DNA of 35,786 nt, from positions 1-35,786 of the forward strand of contig JBEDNN010000019.1 in the NCBI GenBank assembly GCA_041170585.1, written 5' to 3'. The translations under genes and the position numbers were made by a program. The stretch is from JBDLSY01 sp041170585. GTDB lineage: Bacteria > Pseudomonadota > Gammaproteobacteria > Burkholderiales > Burkholderiaceae_C. The notes beneath the pieces were generated by a model. It searched no databases. It saw nothing but the letters and a program-made list of their open reading frames with translations, and had not been told where the DNA came from. Positions 1 to 8,232 of this stretch are shown here, piece by piece. How positions within the stretch are numbered: the stretch's first letter is position 1; the number at the start of each line of letters is the position of its first letter.

Positions 1-111
1 GCTAAAGCTATAAAAGCTAAAGCATTAGAAGAGAAAAAGGCTTTGCGTGAAGCTGAAAAAAAAGCTAAGGCCAAGCTAACTGTCAATGAAACAAGCCCAG
101 CAGTAAAATAG
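1..111 (+). CDS. C-terminal tail of a Lys/Ala-rich protein (partial)
   Basis: An open frame enters from the left edge and ends at TAG 109-111. The 36 visible residues are rich in Lys, Ala and Glu and would form a charged helix, followed by a short tail ending SPAVK. Such tails occur on many unrelated proteins (RnfC, ribosomal and RNA-binding proteins), so the product cannot be named. A strong hairpin follows at 147-177, consistent with the end of a transcription unit. Confidence 0.6.
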   Translation, partial: AKAIKAKALEEKKALREAEKKAKAKLTVNETSPAVK

Positions 112-146
112 TAAGTATTTAATGTTTAATGTTTTGAGATAAATTT

Positions 147-177
147 AACCACAAAAACAGTGCTGTATTTTGTGGTT
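147..177. terminator. Hairpin terminator between two convergent genes
   Basis: AACCACAAAA at 147-156 pairs perfectly with TTTTGTGGTT at 168-177, and the loop can extend the stem through ACAG/CTGT. A-rich and T-rich flanks on both sides suit a bidirectional terminator serving the left-edge gene and, on the minus strand, ybeY. Confidence 0.75.
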
Positions 178-214
178 ATTTCATTATTCAGAAAAGCAAT
201 TAAACTAATTAACT

Positions 215-244
215 TAATCATCGTAAGGCTAATCATTGTAAGGA
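215..244. repeat. 15-bp tandem duplication across the ybeY stop codon
   Basis: Units 215-229 (TAATCATCGTAAGGC) and 230-244 (TAATCATTGTAAGGA) differ at two bases. On the minus strand both copies give an in-frame stop: TAG at 229-231 ends the present protein as NPYND, and 15 bases later a second stop would end PYDD. The duplication appears to have supplied a new stop one unit upstream of an older one. Confidence 0.75.
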
Positions 245-735
245 TTAGCGATTTTAAGTTCAGCCAATAGTTTGACTTCCAGAGCCTCCATTATTTTTGC
301 TTCATCATCTATCTCATGGTCAAAGCCAAGAGCGTGCAAAACGCCGTGAATAATCAAGTGTGCTGCATGGTGTCTTATAGACTTCAACTGTGTTCTTGCT
401 TCCATTACCACCACTGGCCAACATAAAACAATATCAGCACTCATACTATTTGTTTGATTAGGGTTATTATCAAAGCCGTAAAAAAATGTTAAAACATTGG
501 TGGGATAGTCTTTATCAACGCCGTCTTTTAACAGACCACGATACTGACGATTGAGTTCACGGCCTTCTGTTTCGTCCACCCATCTTAAAGTGAGTAGTAC
601 ATCATTCAGTTGATTTTCATCAATCTTAAGTGCTTTAAGAACCCAACGCCGGACAGTACTTAAAGGTAAATTTTTTTTTAATTCACGTGTATCAGTATCC
701 GATAAGATGATCTGTTGAGATAAACGTAAATTCAT
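229..735 (-). CDS. ybeY: Endoribonuclease YbeY (rRNA maturation factor)
   Basis: YbeY is a zinc-dependent single-strand endoribonuclease that acts in 16S rRNA 3'-end maturation and ribosome quality control in the cytoplasm. The 168-residue protein has the family's zinc motif HGVLHALGFDH, with His130, His134 and His140, preceded by the expected core strands (NVLTF, DIVLC). Length is normal for the family (about 150-180). The usual neighbours phoH and corC are absent; upstream on the same strand lies the S41 protease 182 bp away, so it may have its own promoter. A 15-bp duplication covers its stop codon. Confidence 0.95.
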   Translation of the reverse strand: MNLRLSQQIILSDTDTRELKKNLPLSTVRRWVLKALKIDENQLNDVLLTLRWVDETEGRELNRQYRGLLKDGVDKDYPTNVLTFFYGFDNNPNQTNSMSADIVLCWPVVVMEARTQLKSIRHHAAHLIIHGVLHALGFDHEIDDEAKIMEALEVKLLAELKIANPYND

Positions 736-917
736 GTGTTTTTTAGATTATATTTATATAAATACAAAATGACGTTGAAATGGCAATAAAAATAGTAATA
801 TAGTCTTTTTATTTTATTTTACGGTTTTAAAATTTTATTAACCTAATAAAATCAATGCTGTAGGTAATAAAAAATCTTATTTTAAAATGTAATGACTATA
901 GTAAGAATTTTTAAGGC

Positions 918-2447
918 TTATTTTTTAAGTTTATCATCAGGTTTTTGTTTTTCTTCAACCACTGTAGCGACGGGCTTTCCCAGTATTAAGTTCATTGCTT
1001 GCTGTAATTGATAGTCTTTTTCAATATTACCAAAGTCAGGTGGTTTACGGCTATCAGCTCGGATTTTCTCTAAACGTTTAAATTTTTCTTCAGCAGCTTT
1101 ATTTTTTTCTTCAGCTGTTTTGGTATCAACGGGTTTATTCGTAGAGTCTAATGCACCATCGTAATCATCTTCACGGTTAATAAATTCTGCTAAAGGATTG
1201 CCTTCAGCGGTTTCATCAACATTGTAATCAGGTGTAATTCCTTTGGCTTGGATTGAAATATCTTTCGGCGTGTAATACCGTTGCATAGTTAATTTAATAC
1301 TAGCGCCATCGGGTAATGAGATAGCACTTTGTACAGATCCTTTACCAAAGGTACGTGTTCCTAATATTTTGGCACGGTTATAATCCTTGAATGCACCTGC
1401 AACAATCTCGCTTGCACTGGCTGTACCTTGATTAGTCAGTATAGTTAAAGGCACACTTTTTGCCCACGTAGGTAAATTTTTAAGTGGATCAATCAGTTGT
1501 TGGGCGGTATGATCAATCAACTGATAGTCTTCTAACCGCGTATGGTACTGCTTATTATTGTCTGCGATTCGACCACGAACGGAGACAACTAAGGTATTTT
1601 CAGGTAAAAATGCTGCCGCAACACCAATGGCATTAAATAGCAGTCCGCCACCATTATTACGTAAATCTAATACTAAGTGTTTTGGTATTTGAGCGGGTAT
1701 TGCTTGTTGTTTTAATTGAGTATCTAACTTAATTAATTCTTCTACTAATTCTAATGTAGTACGTTCTTGAATAAAACCATTGACTTTAACATATAAAATA
1801 TTGTCGTTCAAAAGTTTGCTACGAATGTTGGCCATTTTGATAGTTTCACGTATCAAAGTAATAACCATAGGCAATGGATCACCTTTTCGGCTAACCGTAA
1901 TAGTTACTTTAGTACTTATTTCACCGCGTAGCAGTTTAACTGCTTGCGTTGTGTTCATATTTTTTGTGGTCTTATCTTCAATTTTTACGATTAAATCACC
2001 TGATTTAATGCCTGCTCGTTCAGCAGGTCCACCCTCTATGGGCGACTGTACTTTAATATAACCATCTTCGGTGTCAATTTGCATTCCCACACCTACAAAG
2101 CTACCTTTTAAATCTTCTTCAAAAGATTTAGTTTCTTGCTTATCCATATAAGCAGAATGTGGGTCTAGTTTAGACAACATACCTTGAATGGCATCAGCTA
2201 CTAATTTTTTATCTTCAATAGGCTCAACATAAAAACGCTTAACTGCACCGTATACACGGCTAAAGGCAGCAAATTCTTCAGCAGGAAACTTACCATCATC
2301 ACCCATAAATGAATAAGCAGCAACACCAACCGTAAGCATTACGCCACTGACAACACCCATACTAATTAAAAGTATATTCTTAACCCAAGGTTTAGAGTGT
2401 TTCTTAAGCGGTATAGTTGGAATTGATATTGAGTTTGGTGTTGTCAT
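918..2447 (-). CDS. C-terminal processing peptidase, S41 family (CtpA-like)
   Basis: A periplasmic serine protease of the CtpA/Prc type that trims or degrades envelope proteins from their C-termini. The 509-residue product has a basic N-terminus and one membrane segment or signal anchor at about 24-48, a PDZ domain at about 105-190 (SFVGVGMQI, GDLIVKIED), and an S41 core. The catalytic set fits the family spacing: Ser344 in GTASASEI, Lys369 in GTRTFGKGSVQ and Gln373. The last 90 residues are Lys/Glu-rich and likely flexible. It lies between a DUF192 gene upstream (73 bp) and ybeY downstream. The spacer at its start holds a 12-bp tandem repeat. Named by class; the exact substrate cannot be told. 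Confidence 0.92.
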   Translation of the reverse strand: MTTPNSISIPTIPLKKHSKPWVKNILLISMGVVSGVMLTVGVAAYSFMGDDGKFPAEEFAAFSRVYGAVKRFYVEPIEDKKLVADAIQGMLSKLDPHSAYMDKQETKSFEEDLKGSFVGVGMQIDTEDGYIKVQSPIEGGPAERAGIKSGDLIVKIEDKTTKNMNTTQAVKLLRGEISTKVTITVSRKGDPLPMVITLIRETIKMANIRSKLLNDNILYVKVNGFIQERTTLELVEELIKLDTQLKQQAIPAQIPKHLVLDLRNNGGGLLFNAIGVAAAFLPENTLVVSVRGRIADNNKQYHTRLEDYQLIDHTAQQLIDPLKNLPTWAKSVPLTILTNQGTASASEIVAGAFKDYNRAKILGTRTFGKGSVQSAISLPDGASIKLTMQRYYTPKDISIQAKGITPDYNVDETAEGNPLAEFINREDDYDGALDSTNKPVDTKTAEEKNKAAEEKFKRLEKIRADSRKPPDFGNIEKDYQLQQAMNLILGKPVATVVEEKQKPDDKLKK

Positions 2448-2460
2448 AGTAAAGGTTGTT

Positions 2461-2517
2461 AAATATATTGTTAAGTATATTAATAAATATATTAATAAAT
2501 ATATTGTTAAGTGTATT
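2461..2517. repeat. AT-only 12-bp tandem repeat in the ctpA leader
   Basis: AAATATATTAAT-type 12-bp units lie between the DUF192 stop and the protease start, flanked by two near-identical ATATTGTTAAG segments. It fills almost the whole 72-bp spacer, so any promoter or ribosome site of the protease must lie in or beside it. Confidence 0.7.
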
Positions 2518-2519
2518 AT

Positions 2520-3047
2520 TTATTCAGTTGTTAATTGTTCGCCAATCGCAATATTATTTTCTTCAAACCAGCCCTTATTAATTTCTAAAACATATTTTAC
2601 AGGTTGTTTTGAACAATGTTGAGTTTCGCTAAAAGGTTCCATATCTTCGTGGCTTAGCAAAATACCTTCTTCATCTAAAAAACCAATACTAAGCGGTAAA
2701 GGCGTATCTTTCATCCAAAAACAAATAGGAATAGGCTTTTTAAAAAAGAATAACATTCCTGTATCTTTCGGTAAATTAGTCCGCCCCATTAAGCCAAATA
2801 TTTGTCGCACAAGTGTATCAGCAACCTCAACTTCGATTAATTTATTGCCTAATTTAACTTTAGCTATTTCAAAAGTCGGTGGATTTTTTAAAAGTGCTTT
2901 ATATATATCTTCCATAGTTACTTCAGGCTTAGCGGTACTGGTTGATGTAGGAGCCGTTTTTACATTTGGATTTTTTGCATAGACCGCTGTTATTGATAAA
3001 ATTAATACTGTGAGTGTTTTTAAATAATGGCGTGAGAGTGATTTCAT
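2520..3047 (-). CDS. Exported DUF192 protein
   Basis: DUF192 is a small conserved domain of unknown biochemical function, common in exported proteins of bacteria and archaea. The 175-residue product starts with a signal peptide (basic MKSLSRHYLK, hydrophobic stretch to about residue 22, cleavage likely after VYA at 24). A low-complexity Thr/Ser linker follows, and the DUF192 domain spans about 65-172, with the typical GLMGR, GMLFFF and FWMKDTPLPLSIGFLD segments. Expected location is the periplasm. It is the first gene of a minus-strand run with the S41 protease. Confidence 0.85.
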   Translation of the reverse strand: MKSLSRHYLKTLTVLILSITAVYAKNPNVKTAPTSTSTAKPEVTMEDIYKALLKNPPTFEIAKVKLGNKLIEVEVADTLVRQIFGLMGRTNLPKDTGMLFFFKKPIPICFWMKDTPLPLSIGFLDEEGILLSHEDMEPFSETQHCSKQPVKYVLEINKGWFEENNIAIGEQLTTE

Positions 3048-3091
3048 AGGATTCTCATAAAAATATTGATAACAGAGCTTAAAGTATTCAT

Positions 3092-3151
3092 TTTAAATAG
3101 TCATTTAAATAGTCATTTAAATAATCATTTAAATAGCCATTTAAAATAGTA
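3092..3151. repeat. 12-bp tandem array, about five copies
   Basis: Units of TTTAAATAGTCA repeat at 3092, 3104, 3116, 3128 and 3140 with one or two changes in the later copies. Each unit holds the palindrome TTTAAA. The array lies in the 247-bp divergent spacer between the DUF192 gene and xerC. Confidence 0.85.
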
Positions 3152-3294
3152 TCACTTTAATTAATTTAACTTAAGTTAATAAGTTAATAAGTACTAAATT
3201 AGATATACTTTAATTTTAGCTATTTTAACTATTTTATTTATTTGGTTGTATTATTTGTAGCTTGAATAAATTATATTTACACAGTATTAAACGT

Positions 3295-4275
3295 ATGAGT
3301 CATTTTATAAACAGTATTGACACTAGTTTTGAACATTTACCACCGACTGCACAAGCGTTTTTACAACAACTCCTAACGCAGCGACGGTTATCACCACTCA
3401 CACAAAAGCGTTATGCTCACGCTTTACAATATTTTTATGCTGAAAGTGATGATATCAATCAGGTTAATGTGATGGCATTACAACGGTGTATAAGTCAGTT
3501 GTATGCTCAAGGCTTAACACCGCGTAGTTTGGCAGTTATGTTGTCTTCATGGCGTAGTTATTGTGCTTGGGCACAAAAGCAAAATATACTACTGGTTAAT
3601 CCGTGTGTTGGTTTAATGTCTCCTAAAGCCAGTAAACCCTTGCCGAAAGCTTTGCCCGTTGATGCAATGCAGAGATTTTTAAATAATACTAATAGTAGTG
3701 TAACCGATTCAAATTTAAGTGGCCGTGATTCAATATTGGCAGTGCGTGACCAAGCCGTATTAGAATTGTTGTATGGGTGCGGGCTACGAGCCGCTGAATT
3801 AGTCAGTTTAGATTATGAAAAAACAGCTGATAACTACAGTTGGTTAGATATTTCTGGACAACAAATTCATGTTTTAGGCAAAGGCAGTAAGCCACGCATA
3901 ATACCACTGCCAAATTTAGTCAGTAAAGCAATTAACGCTTGGCTGGAAGTGCGTTGTGAGTTATTACCACGTGCAACAGTTGCTTTATTTTTAGGGGTAC
4001 GAGGCGATCGTTTAAGTGGCACAGAGTTGCGGCGTATTACTCAACGCCGTGCTATTAGCTCTAATATTGGGCAAGGTGTTCACCCACACATGTTGCGGCA
4101 CAGTTATGCCAGTCATTTATTACAAAGCAGCAGTGATTTGCGGGGTATTCAAGAGCTTTTGGGGCATACTAGCATTGTATCAACGCAAATTTATACCCGT
4201 TTGGATTTTCAACATTTAGCCAAAGTGTATGACCAAGCACATCCTAGAGCAAAATCTAAAATTAAGAATAATTAA
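3295..4275 (+). CDS. xerC: Tyrosine recombinase XerC
   Basis: XerC acts with XerD at dif sites to resolve chromosome dimers. Counting from ATG 3295 (326 residues), the N-terminal SAM-like core-binding domain is at about 15-110 and the catalytic domain at about 125-320, with Arg165 (CGLRAAEL), Lys196 (GKGSKPR), His265/Arg268 (HMLRH), His291 (LGHTSI) and nucleophile Tyr300 (QIYTRLD). The ending VYDQAHPRA is the XerC rather than XerD signature. An in-frame TTG at 3262 would add 11 residues; I prefer ATG 3295, though neither start has a clear ribosome site. A short insertion, NNTNSSVTDSNLSG, lies before the catalytic domain. Its 3' end runs into a 10-bp repeat shared with ribD. Confidence 0.93.
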   Translation: MSHFINSIDTSFEHLPPTAQAFLQQLLTQRRLSPLTQKRYAHALQYFYAESDDINQVNVMALQRCISQLYAQGLTPRSLAVMLSSWRSYCAWAQKQNILLVNPCVGLMSPKASKPLPKALPVDAMQRFLNNTNSSVTDSNLSGRDSILAVRDQAVLELLYGCGLRAAELVSLDYEKTADNYSWLDISGQQIHVLGKGSKPRIIPLPNLVSKAINAWLEVRCELLPRATVALFLGVRGDRLSGTELRRITQRRAISSNIGQGVHPHMLRHSYASHLLQSSSDLRGIQELLGHTSIVSTQIYTRLDFQHLAKVYDQAHPRAKSKIKNN

Positions 4276-4293
4276 GAATAATTAAAAATAATT
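4261..4293. repeat. 10-bp tandem repeat carrying the stop codons of xerC and ribD
   Basis: Three units of ATTAAGAATA-type sequence (4261, 4271, 4281) and a partial fourth span the junction of two convergent genes. The xerC stop TAA (4273-4275) and the ribD stop (4282-4284 on the minus strand) both fall inside. Every unit contains TTAA, so each carries a TAA on either strand. Confidence 0.8.
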
Positions 4294-5469
4294 AGAGCGT
4301 AATATCAAACGTACATCATTACCCAATTGTTGCGTACTATGTAATTTCCAGCGGTTTATTTGTGATAAATCTGTATAAATAGAGTTGTCATTTGCCCAAG
4401 TTAAACCCTTACCTAATAACAAAGGGGCTTGATATAACACAATTTCATTTAATATTTTTGCCTTTAACAAAGCACTATTTAAAATACTGCCCGCTTCACA
4501 GTGTATTTCGTTTAAACCTCGTGAAGCCAATGCTGAACAAACGGCTTGTATATTTAATTGTTCTTGATGTGCTGTTTGTACAGTATCAATGGCTAATAAT
4601 AAAACGCCCATAGCTTGCAAAGTAGCTTTTTTAGCTGTATTTTTATTATTGATACTGTAAATAATTAATACGGGGGCAGCATCAGTACAACTCATTATTA
4701 GCTGTGAATCAAGCGGTATACGTAAGTGCGTGTCTAATACTATACGCAAAGGCTGACGTACCGTAACTACCGCACGTACATTAAGTAATGGATTGTCTGC
4801 TAAAACAGTGCCTATACCTGTTAAGACTGCACAACTACTGGCACGCCAGTGGTGTGTATCCTCTCGTGCGGCTATACCCGTTAGCCATTGGCTATGCCCA
4901 TTAGGCAAGGCGATATAGCCATCTAAGCTAGTCGCTACTTTTAGGCGTAGCCACGGTAACCCAGTTTTCATTCGCTTAAAAAAGCCTGCATTTAATTCAG
5001 TAGCGTCTTGAATAAGACGAGTTATTTTAATATTTAAATTATCAGTATTTAAATCAATATTCAATTCATCGCCACACCATACACTGATACCTGCTGCACG
5101 TAAGCGTGCTATTCCTTGCCCAGCAGTTAGTGGGTTGGGGTCAATCATTAAAGTAAATAGGCGTTTAATACCCGCATTAATCAATGCTTGTGAGCAAGCA
5201 CCTGTTCTACCTATGTGGTTACAAGGTTCTAAAGTAACATAAGCCGTTGAGCCACACAATACTTGGGCTGAATGCCCACGTGCATAGGCATTTTTAATAG
5301 CAGCTACCTCGGCATGGTCATCGCCCGCAATTTGTGTTGCACCTTCACCGATTATTAAATTGTCTTTTACTAATACACAGCCAACGCGGGGGTTTGGACT
5401 AGTACGGTATTGTGCAGTTTTTGCCAATTCAATAGCACGCTGCATAAAAAAAAGATGCTGGTTATTCAT
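4282..5469 (-). CDS. ribD: Bifunctional riboflavin biosynthesis deaminase/reductase RibD
   Basis: RibD performs the deamination and side-chain reduction steps after GTP cyclohydrolase II in riboflavin synthesis. The 395-residue protein has the zinc deaminase domain at about 1-150, with His52 and Glu54 (HAEV) and Cys83/Cys92 (EPCNHIGRTGAC), and the NADPH reductase domain at about 165-390 (LRLKVATSLDGYIA, GIGTVLADNPLLN, CEAGSILNSALL). The usual PPC after GRT is GAC here, but cysteine spacing is kept. ribE, ribBA and ribH are not nearby. I see no FMN riboswitch upstream; the spacer is filled by an 11-bp array. Confidence 0.94.
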   Translation of the reverse strand: MNNQHLFFMQRAIELAKTAQYRTSPNPRVGCVLVKDNLIIGEGATQIAGDDHAEVAAIKNAYARGHSAQVLCGSTAYVTLEPCNHIGRTGACSQALINAGIKRLFTLMIDPNPLTAGQGIARLRAAGISVWCGDELNIDLNTDNLNIKITRLIQDATELNAGFFKRMKTGLPWLRLKVATSLDGYIALPNGHSQWLTGIAAREDTHHWRASSCAVLTGIGTVLADNPLLNVRAVVTVRQPLRIVLDTHLRIPLDSQLIMSCTDAAPVLIIYSINNKNTAKKATLQAMGVLLLAIDTVQTAHQEQLNIQAVCSALASRGLNEIHCEAGSILNSALLKAKILNEIVLYQAPLLLGKGLTWANDNSIYTDLSQINRWKLHSTQQLGNDVRLILRSNYF

Positions 5470-5500
5470 AGTGTTTTAATGAATGGTGTGAAGGTTTGTT

Positions 5501-5566
5501 AAGTTTGAATTAAGTTTGAATTAAGTTTGAATTAAGTTTATATTAAGTTTAAATTAAATTTAAATA
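5501..5566. repeat. 11-bp tandem array in the ribD/hisF divergent spacer
   Basis: Six 11-bp units of AAGTTTGAATT type start at 5501, 5512, 5523, 5534, 5545 and 5556. The first three are identical and the last three drift towards pure A/T. The array occupies the middle of the 171-bp region that must hold both divergent promoters, and 11 bp is close to one helical turn. Confidence 0.85.
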
Positions 5567-5640
5567 GCTTAATCTTAATTATTAATCGCTTAAAATATTA
5601 TTTTAAAACTAAATTTTTCTTAAAAATAAAAAATAAAACA

Positions 5641-6396
5641 ATGATTACCAAACGCATTATTCCTTGTTTAGATGTATCCGCTGGACGCGTAGTTAAAGGT
5701 GTTAATTTTGTAGGGCTTCGCGATGCAGGCGACCCCGTTGAAATTGCTAAACGCTATAACGACCAAGGTGCAGATGAACTGACTTTTTTAGACATCACTG
5801 CCAGTAGTGATGGACGCGACTTGATTTTACCCATTATTGAAGCGGTTGCTAGCCAAGTATTTATTCCTTTAACCGTGGGAGGCGGTGTACGTGTAGTTGC
5901 AGATGTACGCCGTTTACTGAATGCAGGTGCAGACAAAGTATCCATTAATACCAGTGCGGTATTAAACCCGCAATTAGTCGCCGATTGCACTCAAATGTAT
6001 GGCAGCCAATGTATTGTGATAGCCATTGACGCACGGCGCGATAGCCATGGCGTACCCACTGTGTTTACACATGGCGGACGCAATAATACAGGTATGGATT
6101 GTATAACATGGGCAAAACGCATTGAAGCTTTAGGGGCGGGTGAAATTTTACTCACCAGTATGGACAAAGATGGCACAAAAAGCGGTTTTGATTTAGAACT
6201 TACCCGTGCAGTCAGCGAAGCCGTAAATATTCCTGTTATTGCCTCGGGCGGTGTCGGTAACTTACAACACTTGGTTGATGGTGTCATTCAAGGCAAAGCC
6301 GATGCAGTTTTAGCCGCCAGTATTTTTCATTTTGGCGAATATACCGTACAAGATGCTAAAGCCTTAATGCGTAGCCAAGGTGTTTTGATACGTTAA
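5641..6396 (+). CDS. hisF: Imidazole glycerol phosphate synthase cyclase subunit HisF
   Basis: HisF joins with the glutaminase HisH to make imidazole glycerol phosphate and AICAR in histidine synthesis. The 251-residue (beta-alpha)8 barrel keeps the catalytic Asp11 (IIPCLD) and Asp130 (VIAIDARR), plus phosphate-binding loops (TVGGGVR, VIASGGVGN). Length is normal. It stands alone: hisH, hisA and hisI are not beside it, unlike the common his operon. ATG 5641 is chosen because the conserved MITKRIIPCLD start is intact; no Shine-Dalgarno site is evident. Confidence 0.97.
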   Translation: MITKRIIPCLDVSAGRVVKGVNFVGLRDAGDPVEIAKRYNDQGADELTFLDITASSDGRDLILPIIEAVASQVFIPLTVGGGVRVVADVRRLLNAGADKVSINTSAVLNPQLVADCTQMYGSQCIVIAIDARRDSHGVPTVFTHGGRNNTGMDCITWAKRIEALGAGEILLTSMDKDGTKSGFDLELTRAVSEAVNIPVIASGGVGNLQHLVDGVIQGKADAVLAASIFHFGEYTVQDAKALMRSQGVLIR

Positions 6397-6530
6397 ATAC
6401 AATAATATTTAAGGTGTTGCTGCTTAGTAATAGCCCTTATATTTTTATTTAAGATAAGTTTTATTTACGTTATTCTTACTAAATTTTTTAGAGACTTGTA
6501 CTTTAATCATTTAATTTTTTAGGGCAATTG

Positions 6531-7376
6531 TCAATTAGCTTTTTTCTTTAAGATGCCCCTTTCTATTTGATAACTCATCGTGTCAAATAAAAAATCAGCC
6601 AAAGTTTTTGCTGAATTAACAGCTAGTTTCGCATGATGTCTGCTGGGTTGATATGGCACGGCATGAGCATCCGACATACTATTTCTTATTGCTGATAAAC
6701 CTTGGACTATACTTGATAGACCACTCAAAACCTGTTTTAGTGAATCTGATATATCTTTTCTGCTTGGGTCTAAATTTAATAGCGTTCTAACTCTATTGAA
6801 AAGTTTTATTAAATCACCTCCATTACCTAATGGATTGGAAGACAATTCTGCTTCAATTTTTACGCAAACAGCCTCAACTAAACTTCTAGCATTTGTTATA
6901 GCACCAGAGTAGTCAGCACTTTCAATTTTTTCTTTGCACTTTTTAATCTGCTCTTCTATCAGAAGTTCACTTAACTTATCAGATTTTGCAAAATGATTTT
7001 CAAGTTCAATGATACTGCCAACTAATTCACGAACTTTGTAGAAGTTTCCATCTTTAATAACTTCATAGTTATCGTACTTCAATATCCCATTAATTTGAAC
7101 AACACACTCTTCAACTGTGCTGCTGGTGATATTTGTCCAACGTCTTGGATCAAGAAGTTCTTTAATAGCATTTTTAAGTTCTAGCTTGCCATTAAGTTCA
7201 GTTACTTTATTTTTCGCAAAAACAGCTTTGCTATCAGAGTTCTGATAGTCCATCTCCCTCAAACCTAATTTATTAAAAAAATCAATAAGATCACGTCTAG
7301 TTCTATGCGGCCATTCATCTGAATCACCAATAATGAATTTACTAATTTCTTGAATAGAAAAATCTGAAATTTTCAT
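6531..7376 (-). CDS. Abi_C-domain protein (abortive-infection-like C-terminus)
   Basis: The C-terminal half (about 150-275) matches the abortive infection C-terminal domain family (Abi_C): ADYSGAITNARSLVEAVC, then a helical stretch with LSGLSSIVQGLSAIRNSMSD and a late helix SAKTLADFLFDTM. The N-terminal half is Lys/Glu-rich, has no motif I recognise, and begins with a short domain containing DEWPHRTRRDLIDFFNKLG. No nuclease or transferase motif is visible. Such proteins are scattered in accessory regions and some are linked to phage resistance, but function here is unproven. It lies 107 bp downstream of the Fic gene on the same strand. AGA arginine codons appear where the housekeeping neighbours mostly use CGT, which suggests acquisition. 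Confidence 0.75.
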   Translation of the reverse strand: MKISDFSIQEISKFIIGDSDEWPHRTRRDLIDFFNKLGLREMDYQNSDSKAVFAKNKVTELNGKLELKNAIKELLDPRRWTNITSSTVEECVVQINGILKYDNYEVIKDGNFYKVRELVGSIIELENHFAKSDKLSELLIEEQIKKCKEKIESADYSGAITNARSLVEAVCVKIEAELSSNPLGNGGDLIKLFNRVRTLLNLDPSRKDISDSLKQVLSGLSSIVQGLSAIRNSMSDAHAVPYQPSRHHAKLAVNSAKTLADFLFDTMSYQIERGILKKKAN

Positions 7377-7483
7377 TTACTATGCCTTATTTTTATAGTT
7401 TTTATTTTTTATAAAAGACAATAAAAGCTAATTTAAAAATTAATTAAAATATTATCTTGAATAATAAAAAACAAACGATTTTA

Positions 7484-8032
7484 TTAACTATCTTTTTGAT
7501 AGCCTTCGTAAAAATAAGATTGTTCTATACCTTTAAAAATAACCTCTTGGTTGTTAATCTCCGCTGTCAGGTTAGCACCCAATAAAGTTTTAAGTTCCAA
7601 ATCATTGATAGGGCTTCGTTCCATTGCTTGCATATATAAATGTTTATCTACAAATTGCCAGTTCACCATTATTTGTAGTTCTTTTTTTAAAATCATGTCT
7701 AACCAAATGCGGGTTGTTCTGCCATTACCTTCCAAAAAAGGGTGGGCTATATTCATTTCAATGTACTTGGCTATGATTGCTTCAAAGGTGTTTTGTGGCA
7801 TTTGTTCAATTTTTACTAGTGCCTCGTTTAAATACATCGCATTGGCAAAGCGAAAGCCGCCTTTGGAGATATTTTGAGTACGTATTTCCCCTGCAAAATC
7901 ATATAAATGATTAAACAAATACTTATGTATGCCTTGTAAACCTTTGGTTGTGCCTACTTCTATTGAAGTTATATCACCACTTTCAAACAAGCGATAAGCA
8001 TTGTCTAAACTATATTTGTCTATATTTTTCAT
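7484..8032 (-). CDS. Class III Fic protein (putative AMP transferase)
   Basis: Fic enzymes transfer AMP from ATP to target proteins. The 182-residue protein has the Fic core motif HPFLEGNGR at 97-105, with catalytic His97 and the Asn/Gly/Arg nucleotide-binding residues intact, and the upstream flap segment GIHKYLFNHLYDFAGEIR. Its C-terminus ends with SYFYEGY. Ser172-xxx-Glu176-Gly177 is the [S/T]xxxE[G/N] inhibitory helix of class III Fic proteins, whose studied member NmFic is self-inhibited, controlled by oligomerisation and modifies DNA gyrase. No separate antitoxin is therefore expected. Gyrase as target is by analogy only. It is followed by an Abi_C gene. Confidence 0.9.
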   Translation of the reverse strand: MKNIDKYSLDNAYRLFESGDITSIEVGTTKGLQGIHKYLFNHLYDFAGEIRTQNISKGGFRFANAMYLNEALVKIEQMPQNTFEAIIAKYIEMNIAHPFLEGNGRTTRIWLDMILKKELQIMVNWQFVDKHLYMQAMERSPINDLELKTLLGANLTAEINNQEVIFKGIEQSYFYEGYQKDS

Positions 8033-8232
8033 GGTTTATTCTTGATTAATAGGCTTACGTAAAATTTATTTCAGTTTATTTTAAGACAATTTATTTTTCT
8101 TCTTTAAACTTTGTTTGCTCTAACTATTTTAACTATTCTAATTAGTCTAAATACTCAACATTTATTCAAATTGTATTAAATCGGTAAAATAGTACCTTTC
8201 ATAATGAAGAAATTTATTGTAAAAGGTTATTT

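Noticed and set aside
3092..3151. dif site next to xerC
   Set aside because: The region is a 12-bp tandem array without a 28-bp dif-like sequence with two recombinase half-sites; dif is normally far from xerC.
5470..5640. FMN riboswitch upstream of ribD
   Set aside because: The spacer is an A/T-rich 11-bp array without the conserved GC-rich stems of that riboswitch.
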